Below are positions 7,364 through 15,597 of a DNA stretch of 32,237 bases, piece after piece. The translations under genes and the position numbers were made by a program. Under the pieces are notes generated by a model. The model was not told the DNA's origin, searched no databases, and was given only the letters and a program-made list of their open reading frames with translations. Source of the stretch: Cladosporium sp. IMV 00045 (taxonomy: Eukaryota > Ascomycota > Dothideomycetes > Cladosporiales > Cladosporiaceae); the NCBI GenBank assembly GCA_001931905.2, contig MSJI02000376.1:1-32237 (forward strand), read 5' to 3'. The first letter of the stretch is position 1. Every line of letters starts with the position of its first letter.

Positions 7364-9790
7364 TCAATTTTTCCCCTTGTCGACGTTTGACTCTTCGGCA
7401 GGTGCCTTCTTCAGGCGGCAAAAAATCAGTACGCTGTCCCAAAAGCTGCCGGTGTATGGCGGAAGCTCCTCTTCGTAAGCGTCGATATCGGGCATCTCCC
7501 AAACCAGGTCGACTTCGTGAGCTTTGAGCCACTTCGTGCGCTTCAATAGCTTCCAAAAGATGAAGAGGATCGGATCCAGGATAACCATGGTATAGTGCTG
7601 GAAGAAAACACCAACATCCCAGGGCCTAAAGCTAGGGTAGCCATAGAAGATAATGATCATCAGCATCCAAGCGAGACCAATGTACGCACACCATGGCTGG
7701 TACCAGGCGTAGTATGGCAATTGGTTCCGTTTGAGGCCTTGGACGAGACAAGCGTTGTAGAAGCAGATGTAGGTGATCGTAATCACGATGTAGTTGACCA
7801 CACCGCCCGCGGTGATCAGACTGACGAGCCAGTTGAGCACTTCAGCAGAGGTACTGCCGACCTGCAGCAGGGACAACAGTGGGAAGACGGTGACGAGTAT
7901 GCAGGCATAAAGCGGAGTTCCGTTGCGTGTTGTTCTGGCGAAAATCCGGGGTGCTCTACCCTCCTGGGCTAGCGAATAAAGATTGCGGATGGCGCAGAAT
8001 GTGTAAGTGTTGCCAGCGGAAAACAGACAGGTGAAGAGTAACCTGTGTCGTGGGTCAGCTTATAGTTCTGCTCGAGGTAAAATCAGCAAATAAAAGTATG
8101 GGCATCGAATGAGGTCCAGTGCAGTATCGAGAAGCCGGTGCCGAGTAATCGAGAGTGGACCCGACGTTGTTCCATCTTCGCAGGTTGTAGTCAACACAAG
8201 CGTCTCAGTTTGGAATGTGCAATGGGCCATGAGATTGTTGCTTCTGTGCGTGTGCGCTGTAACGATCAATGCCACGGCTGCTTTGGATGTTGTCGAATAA
8301 TCTGGCGCGGTAGGGAACGGGCCCGGTGAAGCTGTTGCATTCGCAAAATTTGTGCCACAGAGGTCCAGATGCTGCATTGGCGAGGTTCATGGTTGCGATG
8401 GATTCCATGGAGGCCCGGATGCTGCATTGGCGAGGTTCATAGGTCCGGGTAGAAGCCGTTGATGCAAGTGCTGCTTTCTGGCAAGGTGTAGGCGCTTTGG
8501 AAACCAGGATCGATCCGTTTAGTCGCTTTGGATAATGTGTTGCTTTGGAAAGAGGATCCTGGGTTGTTGCATAGGGTAGGTGGTTGCTTTGGAGAAACAA
8601 AATAGCTTACACGTTAACAATGTGGGGGAAGACGGAGATTCCGAGACTCTCCATGGCAATGACCCAAGGAGTTGCCGCTGCGGATGAAGAGCTCATCTCG
8701 CCCGCGGCAATAGCCTGCAGAGTCGAATTGTTGTATGGGACAACAATGCCAACAGAGAGTGCAGTACCGATGAAAAACAGTCCAAATCTCGCGTAGATCG
8801 TCTTGAAGGCACTCTTCAACGATTTGCGGGGCCGATAAACCTCTGCCGCAACAATGGAGATGTATTCTGGACCAACGATCGCAAAAGACGCATTCCACAG
8901 ACAAGCAAGGAAGCCCTCAAATCGGCCGATGCCTCCAGTAGAAAGGTGGGTAGCGAATGCACCTGGGTCTTTCCAGTATCTGAAACCGTAAGCATCACCA
9001 GTGGGATTTCCTCCAACCATGGTGATGAAGGTGAAGATTAAGAGCGAGAGGATAAGGACGACTTTTCCGCTGGATAACCAGAATTCAGCCTCGCCAAAGA
9101 CCTTGACACCAACGGTGTTTAGGAGTCTGTGTTTCCTCTATGGTTAGCCACTTTCTTTCTAGACATTTTTGAATTGAACGACTTTGCAATCCGAGACATC
9201 TTTTCGATCCAGAGTCTCCAATGAGAGTGGACTTACACAAAGAAGACTGTGCAGACAATGCAAATGGCAGCGGTAGGGCCAGGATCGGTCGTATGCTCGT
9301 TCCAGAAAGATAACACCAGACAGATTGCAGTGATCTCAACAGGAATGAGCAGTGCTTCGTACAGGCTTATGATTATTAGCAATGGGCACTACGATCGATC
9401 AAGTCTCAACACCTACAAATAGTTCCATCCAGCCATGAAACCCAAGGCGTCGTCCACCCAGTGCCCAGCTTGACGGATGAATCCACCGCTGACCGGGTAG
9501 GCCACAGTCATTTCCGCGAGACAGTTGCTGATCAAAGCCAGAACACAGCTGTACATGATGTAGGCGATGAGCAGACTAGCTGGGCCTCCAAAGGCTAGAC
9601 CATTTCCGATCCTAATGAAGAGAGAAGTTCCAATGGCACCTCCAATGCAAATCAGCTGCACTTGTCGATTGCTAAGGCGGCGATGCAGTCCATTTCCTTC
9701 TGCGGCGTGAGGTGCATTTCCTTCGGATGAAACGATCTCATCGCCTGCAAAGGCGGACGTTGCAGGGGAATCCAATTCTTTAGAAGACAT
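7364..9790 (-). CDS. Amino-acid permease (AAT/APC family), four exons
   Basis: Exons are 9790-9417, 9365-9237, 9126-8611 and 8042-7364. Introns are 9416-9366 (51 bp, GTAGGT, branch CTAAT), 9236-9127 (110 bp, GTAAGT, branch GGCTAAC) and 8610-8043 (568 bp, GTAAGC...ACAG). All junctions keep phase (TT|C, GT|A, GT|G) and give 565 residues, a normal length for fungal AAT permeases. The family signature GGAIGTSLF (residues 50-58) lies in helix 1. AGWNYFLYEALL crosses the first junction, FGEAEFWLS follows the second, and SAGNTYTFCAIR follows the third, all as expected. About twelve hydrophobic segments are visible. Such permeases import amino acids with protons across the plasma membrane; the substrate cannot be told. 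It is divergently transcribed from the acyltransferase at 10518. The long third intron is odd. Only exon 1 of a second copy is present at 20772-21145. Confidence 0.88.
8361..8440. repeat. 30-bp direct repeat inside permease intron 3
   Basis: Bases 8361-8390 and 8411-8440 are near-identical (they share GATGCTGCATTGGCGAGG and the bases around it, with two differences near the left end) and are spaced 50 bp apart. Several copies of a short GCTTTGGA motif are scattered through the same intron (for example near 8279, 8492, 8525, 8542 and 8585). This suggests local duplication or remnants of an inserted sequence, which could explain why the intron is ten times the length of its neighbour. Confidence 0.7.
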
Positions 9791-10517
9791 CTCCAGGGAT
9801 CCAGATCGTTAGATGAAGCCTCACGTTGACCATTATCATGACCATTTTTGAGCGATGGCTCATGTTTTAAAGGGCGCGAACACTGTGATTGCGGGCAATA
9901 TGCTTCCGAGAGCTGAGGCCCGTTGAGATATGCTAGAGATGTGGATTTGTTAGGGCAGTTTCAATAATTGCCCTTTAAGGAAACTTTCGAGAGCAATGGG
10001 TCCACGATAGGATTCTGTTGACCAAAACTTTCGCCGTATCGGGAAATTCTATGTTTGCCATCATGCTGGAAAGGCATATCCACGCCCAATGAAGGTCCTC
10101 CGCTGTCCTGTCTGTAACAATGTTATAGAGAGAATAGCTGTGACGATCATTGCAAATAAATGTGCTTATACAGACAAGGCTGTAGTAGCGCACGTTGGCA
10201 TCGGAGTGAGCGTCAAGCAAGTGGCGTCAAGATCAAGCAAGCCGTGAGAATAATAATAGGGCGTGAGTGCCAAGCTCGTAAGCGAGAGGCGGGATGCTCT
10301 TACGTGTTCGTGCTTGGTGAGAGCTTTCTTGCGCCTCACTTTTGCTTGTCATCGACATCAAGTGTCTTTTTTCGTTCCTGCGTTCGATCAGAGTATTCAA
10401 CATTCTCAGATTTGCAGCTCTTGTGAAAAACCGATGACGACTTTTGGTACCTGTCACCGTATGTGAAATCTGGCATCTATCGGCATCCCAAAGATTCCGG
10501 CTTAATATAGGCTCATC
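9791..10517. promoter_or_regulatory. Divergent promoter of permease and acyltransferase, copy A
   Basis: The 727 bp between the permease ATG (minus) and the BAHD ATG (plus) must carry both promoters. It is shared with copy B (21146-21869) with scattered substitutions and a short AAT repeat that is one unit longer here (about 10249-10257). Small tandem motifs built on GTCAAG and ATCAAGCAAG lie near 10210-10240. Open frames inside it are not kept between the copies. No TATA box or known factor site can be assigned with confidence. Confidence 0.6.
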
Positions 10518-11828
10518 ATGAATGAAACGCTGGATATATTCGGGCAAAACCCGCGGTTAAACAGGCTCTACACCCAGCTGTGTTTCTGCTTCGCTCTTGA
10601 GGAGTCTGCCGTTGATGAAGCATCCATTGTTGACCTCATCACGAGTGGTCTCACTAGATTGACTGAGAGTGTTCCTTGGATCTCAGGCCAAGTCAGCAAA
10701 GGTCGAGACGGAGAGGCGATGATAACACCGCTCAACGATTTACCGCCCCTGAGACATAAGCACCTCGCAGATAACTTGCCGCCCTTTGACAAGTTCCGCC
10801 AAGCATGTTTTCCTTTTACAATGTTGGACGAGGCCGTCATTGCGTCACGTACTACGTTGCCCTCACAAACCGATTCATCAGCACCTGTGCTCTCGATACA
10901 AGTAAATTTCGTCCGCGGAGGCATCTTCTTGGTCGTGGATGCCCAGCACAATGCCATGGATCTTCGGGGCCAAGCACAGATCATCTGTTTACTATCGAAA
11001 GCGTGTCGCGGAGAGCCTTTCTCGATAGAAGAAATTGCCGCGGCAAATATCTCCAGGGCAAATGTCATCCCCCTATTGTCGAGTGACGAAGCCAGCAAGA
11101 TCCAATCGACACCAAAGCAGCCTGCATCGAACACACTATCAGAAAGCTCTGGGATTTGGGCTTATTTCAGCTTCTCTTCAACCGCATTGCGGACGCTCAA
11201 AAGTGGCTCAACCGAAGGTATGAAAACCGATTTTGTCTCGACGGACGACGTTTTGAGTGCATTTGTATGGCAATGCGTGACCCGCGCTCGGATGCATAGG
11301 CTTCCGCAAGCAGACGCACATTCTACCTTTGAAAGGCAGGTAGATGCAAGAAGACACTTGGGCATATCAGAAGCGTACACGGGAAACGTAACATGCAAAG
11401 TCTCAGTCACCCTGGCACTAAAGGACCTTGTTCAAAGCCCGCTCGGAAGGATAGCCTCTAAATTACGGGAAGCGATATCTCCTCAGGCAGATATCGGTCT
11501 ACAGACTCGCCTGGCAGCAACGCAGTTGCATCAATCATTGGAAGCGCCGTCAAAAACGACATCTCAATCACGACCGAAGGTATCCTCAACCGACATCAAG
11601 ATGAGCTCATGGGCCAAAGAGGATTGCTATAATTTCGAATTTGGTGGTCCACTCGGCAAACCAGAGGCAGTACGACGACCACGCTTTGAGGCATGGGAAG
11701 GTCTTGCGTACATGATACCTAAAAGATGGGATGGAGAGATTGCTGTTGCCCTCTGCCTCAGAATGGAGGACCTCCAAGCGTTGAAATCAGACGAGCTATT
11801 TGACAAGTATTCTAGATATATTGGTTGA
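10518..11828 (+). CDS. BAHD acyltransferase, trichothecene 3-O-acetyltransferase-like, copy A
   Basis: The single exon gives 436 residues, normal for the family. The catalytic HxxxD motif is present as H144-N-A-M-D148 after the strand FLVVDAQ. The late structural motif, DFGWG in plants, appears as NFEFGGPLGKPE at 372-383, followed by VRRPRFE, the form seen in the fungal Tri101-type branch. VPWISGQV near 52-59 and FVWQCVTRAR near 249-258 are typical strand and helix segments. BAHD enzymes move an acyl group from acyl-CoA to a hydroxyl or amine of a secondary metabolite; in fungi they often mask toxins. The substrate is unknown. There is no signal peptide, so it is cytosolic. It shares a promoter region with the permease and is followed 261 bp later by the SRPBCC gene. 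The protein differs from copy B at about 59 positions, concentrated in the first 120 residues. Confidence 0.9.
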   Translation: MNETLDIFGQNPRLNRLYTQLCFCFALEESAVDEASIVDLITSGLTRLTESVPWISGQVSKGRDGEAMITPLNDLPPLRHKHLADNLPPFDKFRQACFPFTMLDEAVIASRTTLPSQTDSSAPVLSIQVNFVRGGIFLVVDAQHNAMDLRGQAQIICLLSKACRGEPFSIEEIAAANISRANVIPLLSSDEASKIQSTPKQPASNTLSESSGIWAYFSFSSTALRTLKSGSTEGMKTDFVSTDDVLSAFVWQCVTRARMHRLPQADAHSTFERQVDARRHLGISEAYTGNVTCKVSVTLALKDLVQSPLGRIASKLREAISPQADIGLQTRLAATQLHQSLEAPSKTTSQSRPKVSSTDIKMSSWAKEDCYNFEFGGPLGKPEAVRRPRFEAWEGLAYMIPKRWDGEIAVALCLRMEDLQALKSDELFDKYSRYIG

Positions 11829-12089
11829 AGACTTCATTTCCATGGAGGTCACATTGTCATCTGCAATTATCGATAGTTTGATTTAAGAAAGCAGAACAAT
11901 GAACGATTCGCAATAGAGTCGAGTCTCAACATGTGGAATACAAGCTGTACGCCTGAAAGTATATCGAGGGAATAGCTTGCTCATCTGCCTCGGCTTGTCG
12001 ACCTCAGCTCGTAAAGACTGCACATCATCCGCACGACATCAAGTATCATCACTAAGCAGTTGTAAGAAGCAAAGTCATTGAACGAAGTC

Positions 12090-12638
12090 ATGTCCACTCG
12101 ACCAACACAATCCTACCCAGGCGATGATCTAATCCCCGACGCCAGCATGGTCTACGACCAAACGAAAGACCTCCACGCCTCACCGTCAAAAATCTGGCCC
12201 TGGCTCGTCCAACTCGGCAAAGGGCGAGCGGGCTGGTACTGCCCAGCATGGCTCGAAAAGTGGTTTCCGAAAGGTTGGGCAGCAAGCAGAGCGATCAATC
12301 CAAAATGGCAAGCGCTCTCAGTTGGGGATCGAGTGGCAGACTACGGCTTCAGCAAAGACGATTACTTTGACGTGGCGGTAATCGAGCCGGAGAGAGCTCT
12401 GGTGTATCGCTCGGATCGGTACGGGTGCCACTTCGCCTGGGCCTTGTTGTTGCATGAGCATACCGATGAGACGACGCGGCCACGTACGACGGTGCACTTG
12501 AGGTTCAGGGGTAGGATTGCTGCGACTGGCGTGAAGAGATGGTTGATTATTTGGTTTGGCGGTATGATGGATTACATTAGTACGGCGCCGATGCTTGCTG
12601 GTTTGAAGGAGAGGGTTGAAAGGGCGCATGGTGATTGA
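12090..12638 (+). CDS. SRPBCC-fold (START/polyketide-cyclase-like) protein, copy A
   Basis: It is 182 residues from the ATG at 12090; the frame can be read four codons further back only to a TTG. The opening PGDDLIPD (10-17), then ASPSKIWPWLVQLG (30-43), VGDRVADYG (78-86) and VIEPERALVYRS (97-108) match the small SRPBCC proteins in which a helix-grip fold encloses a hydrophobic pocket. The segment AWLEKWFPKGWAASRAINP sits where these proteins place the pocket lid. Members bind or cyclise hydrophobic small molecules; a specific reaction cannot be given. There is no signal peptide. It is in tandem with the acyltransferase and convergent with ENP2 (246 bp between stop codons). It differs from copy B at about 15 residues, none of them in the WPWLVQLG motif. 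Confidence 0.75.
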   Translation: MSTRPTQSYPGDDLIPDASMVYDQTKDLHASPSKIWPWLVQLGKGRAGWYCPAWLEKWFPKGWAASRAINPKWQALSVGDRVADYGFSKDDYFDVAVIEPERALVYRSDRYGCHFAWALLLHEHTDETTRPRTTVHLRFRGRIAATGVKRWLIIWFGGMMDYISTAPMLAGLKERVERAHGD

Positions 12639-12884
12639 TGTACTCTGTCAAATTGAGGCACCATTCAACGCAGCTAGGTGAGCGTGCGCTCTCGATGGTG
12701 TGATGAGGCGAGAATGGCAATAATGAGTTTGTGACATTGGTATCAATAATGACTTTTGTGTAACTTCTTTACCTAATATGCAAGTGCCTTCCATCCTCGA
12801 AGAATAAGTGACCGACCCAAACGCCATGCTGAAAAGAGAAGCTGAATTGCCGCTAACATTCGCTTGCAGTTCGCGGGCCTATAG

Positions 12885-15164
12885 TTACATTTGCCTGAAG
12901 ACATTGCCACTTGCACTTCGTCTGTCCTTGTTGTCCTTTCCTCTAGTTGCACTTCGGCCAGTGTTGCCCTCTGAAGCACCAGCTCCGAACGCAGAAGGAC
13001 GCTTCTTCTGTACCTTAGTCGGGGCGAAAGTGACCTCTTTCTCACCAACAACATCTCCTTTGCCCGTGCCACTTCTCCGCTCAGTTCTGGCGGGCGCACG
13101 CGAAGCAAGGTCGCCGAAAGATCTTCCAGCACGGTCTTTCTGCTGCCTACCAGCCTTTCCTGATGAGGAAACCTGCATTCGCGGCTCGCGGTTCTTGTGG
13201 CCGGCCTTCTTGTAGTTGGAAGACCCAATGCGTCTCTTGTCATCCTCCTTGTCGCCTTCACGGCCACCGCGTTGGCGTGCGCGCAGTGCTTCGGCTTCAG
13301 CTTCTGCATCATCGTCGTCGTCGTCTTCCTCGTCTGAGCTGCCCTTGATATCCTGCATGTCCTCGTCCTCGACAGCTGTGAGGCCGCGAGGTTTCCTTTC
13401 GCCGTTGCTTGCCTTGGCGGTTGGTACAGATGAAGGGTTGTGCATGGCGAATTCTCGGCTTGTCTCGTCGATCTCGAAATCTTCGTCCTCGAAGAGGTTG
13501 GCGAAACGGCTGTCGTCCATAAGACGTTGGGTCTTGGGTTTCTCGGCCCCCTCCGTGCCTTCCTCGACATCCTCCTTCGCAGTCGGCTCGTCGCCACCTT
13601 GGCGCAGGACACGCAACGCTTTGCGCTTCTCGTTGGCTTCTTCACGGGCAGCAAGGGTCTCGGCGAGCTTGCGGTTGACTTTGACCGCCGCCTTCTTGGT
13701 TCCTCTGATCCTGCTTTCGCGCTCTTTGTCGATACGTTCCTGGATGCTCTTCTGTCTCTGTTGCTCGAACAGATCAGGGTTGCTAATCATGCGAGCCTGT
13801 TCATACAGCTTCTGAGCCACAAAGTAACCGTGCATGTAAGGACGCAATAGGTTGGTTTGGCCGACCAGATGATCCAGGCTGAGCTCACGGAGCTGCGGCG
13901 TAGACAAGAATTTGTAGTTGTCGTAGACTTCTCCCTTGGCGCCGCCGATGTCCGCGTTGTAGGCGTTGGGGTCGTTTGAGTCTTCCGCCATTTCTTCCAC
14001 CAAATTGTCGAGGAAAGCACACCATTTTGGTGCCGGACCAAGTTGGGGGATGAAGAATGAGTGCTGTTGGCGGCCTTCGTTAGCAGTCAAAAGCATGCCC
14101 GAATCCGGCACCCATTCGATGTGATTGAGATCAACCGTAGGTTCAACTGAGGTCCATGGATCTCCGCTTCCAGAATCCCAGAGCTTGATAATGCGCTTGT
14201 CCGCCGACAAGATCTTCTCGGACTCTGATGTCGGAGGCGTGATGTACTCCAAAGTCTGAATTGGAAAATCGTAACCTTGGTCCTTCTTCAACAAGGGCAC
14301 AGGGGATCGGAGGTCGTAAGTGTGAACTATGCCGGTGGAAGAGCCGGTCGCGAGCTGGAGGCCGGATCGGTTGAACGCCAAAGCTGAAATTTGCGGTCTC
14401 GCATCGCGGTCTTCGTTAAAAGGCGATGCAGGCGGCCCCAAGATACTGACCCGATTTCTTGACCGACTGTCCCAGAACTCCACTGTGCCCAAGCTCGTAC
14501 CGAAAGCCAACAGTCCATGTGATTCCTCGGCAATAGCGGCTGTATTGACCGATCCAGTCCGAATGCCTCCCTGCGAAGCACCGCCACCCATGGACTCAAA
14601 GTCGTCTCCACCGACATCTACTTCATAGCTCTTCATAAACCTTCCGAGTTCCAGATTGAGGCGATATACCTCACCCATACCATCCGCATTAACACCCACC
14701 GCAGGCACCAGTGCCTCCGCATTTCGCTTGTTGTACTTCAGATCTCTGCCATAACGTGGTATCCTCGCTGTGTGATGCAGGCCTCCGGGGGTGTGGAACT
14801 CTAGAAATCGGTCGGTCTGAAGGTGCAGACTCTTGCTGTAGTCTTCGCTTAGGAGGATGAAGGTCTCGTTGAGGGCGTTCGTGTGGCGCGCATAGCTTAG
14901 CGACAGGTGAGGCAGGTAATGTGTATGGATCTGAGGTTTGTATGTTCCCGTGCTCATGACCCAGTTACCATCAGGAGAGACACGGACACACGAAGAGGCT
15001 TCCTCAAACTCGAAGTCCTGCAGAAGCTCGATTCGGTTGGCGTATTCGGAATCTTTCTTGAGTGAGCGCTTGCGCTTGCGCGCAAGCCATTCCGGCAATG
15101 GACGGGCGCTTGAGGCACCCGCGATGGTGTAAACCGGCACGGAAGCCTGTGTAGAGAGCTTCAT
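12885..15164 (-). CDS. ENP2: Ribosome biogenesis protein ENP2/NOL10, copy A
   Basis: The single exon gives 759 residues from the ATG at 15164. The frame can be read to 15221, but that codon is TTG. The N-terminus has PLPEWLARKRKRSLKKD (22-38), LLQDFEFEEAS (48-58) and STGTYKPQIH (71-80), all hallmarks of ENP2. WD-type beta-propeller repeats run to about residue 380 (for example GTVEFWDSR and RIIKLWDSGS). A NUC153-type motif, DSRFANLFEDEDFEIDE, lies at 551-567. An acidic tract (about 609-626) and a basic, disordered tail follow, with a helical Lys/Arg/Glu region at 470-520. ENP2 is an essential nucleolar factor of the small-subunit processome and acts in 18S rRNA maturation. It diverges from MED13 across a 433-bp promoter. 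It differs from copy B at only about ten residues. The acidic tract is encoded by a GAC/GAT-rich microsatellite that has not changed length. Confidence 0.95.
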   Translation of the reverse strand: MKLSTQASVPVYTIAGASSARPLPEWLARKRKRSLKKDSEYANRIELLQDFEFEEASSCVRVSPDGNWVMSTGTYKPQIHTHYLPHLSLSYARHTNALNETFILLSEDYSKSLHLQTDRFLEFHTPGGLHHTARIPRYGRDLKYNKRNAEALVPAVGVNADGMGEVYRLNLELGRFMKSYEVDVGGDDFESMGGGASQGGIRTGSVNTAAIAEESHGLLAFGTSLGTVEFWDSRSRNRVSILGPPASPFNEDRDARPQISALAFNRSGLQLATGSSTGIVHTYDLRSPVPLLKKDQGYDFPIQTLEYITPPTSESEKILSADKRIIKLWDSGSGDPWTSVEPTVDLNHIEWVPDSGMLLTANEGRQQHSFFIPQLGPAPKWCAFLDNLVEEMAEDSNDPNAYNADIGGAKGEVYDNYKFLSTPQLRELSLDHLVGQTNLLRPYMHGYFVAQKLYEQARMISNPDLFEQQRQKSIQERIDKERESRIRGTKKAAVKVNRKLAETLAAREEANEKRKALRVLRQGGDEPTAKEDVEEGTEGAEKPKTQRLMDDSRFANLFEDEDFEIDETSREFAMHNPSSVPTAKASNGERKPRGLTAVEDEDMQDIKGSSDEEDDDDDDAEAEAEALRARQRGGREGDKEDDKRRIGSSNYKKAGHKNREPRMQVSSSGKAGRQQKDRAGRSFGDLASRAPARTERRSGTGKGDVVGEKEVTFAPTKVQKKRPSAFGAGASEGNTGRSATRGKDNKDRRSASGNVFRQM

Positions 15165-15597
15165 GGTGAAGCTAAAGGCGAAGTGTGTAGAAAAGATGAG
15201 GCGTGAATATGAAGAAGACAAAATGTTAGCACCTCCCAGAAAAAGCCCTCTGCGACGAAGCCGCGGTAACTTTTCTGCGGGCTGATAAAGTTAAAGATCG
15301 ATAGGGCTCGGAAGCTCCCTCCCGAGCCTCTACTGGACCCCAGCTTCACGCGATTGAAGTTGAGCGTAATGCCAGGCTGTCTCTTGCCCACATACACCAC
15401 AATCCTCCCTTATATCGAAGCGACGACACCGCGATCACTTGACTCACTCCTTTGATCAGTCACACGTTTCTCGCGAAGTGCAGCCCATGCCGCCATATTC
15501 CACCTATCTCTGCCGGAAACGACAGATCCACCATCATCGATACGTACCATAGCGCATTGAGCTGGATTTGAGACATCGCATAATCGATTCATACCCA
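15165..15597. promoter_or_regulatory. Bidirectional ENP2/MED13 promoter, copy A
   Basis: The 433 bp separates the divergent ENP2 and MED13 start codons. A 96-bp part, 15238-15333, is identical in copy B (26589-26684), although the DNA on both sides has substitutions and indels. Inside it a 7-bp inverted repeat, GGCTCGG (15305-15311) and CCGAGCC (15322-15328), flanks a 10-nt spacer. The block lies 74-169 bp upstream of the ENP2 ATG and 265-360 bp upstream of MED13. Strong conservation suggests protein binding or core-promoter function for the ENP2 side; no named factor can be assigned. Confidence 0.65.

Noticed and set aside
13216..13815. A 199-codon plus-strand frame antisense to ENP2, also present in copy B (24569-25168)
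   Set aside because: It is the reverse reading of the conserved ENP2 coding region, very rich in Ser because the sense strand encodes acidic and basic tracts; its conservation follows from ENP2.
15165..15221. A 19-residue N-terminal extension of ENP2 copy A
   Set aside because: It begins at TTG, is missing in copy B, and the family start motif follows the ATG at 15164.
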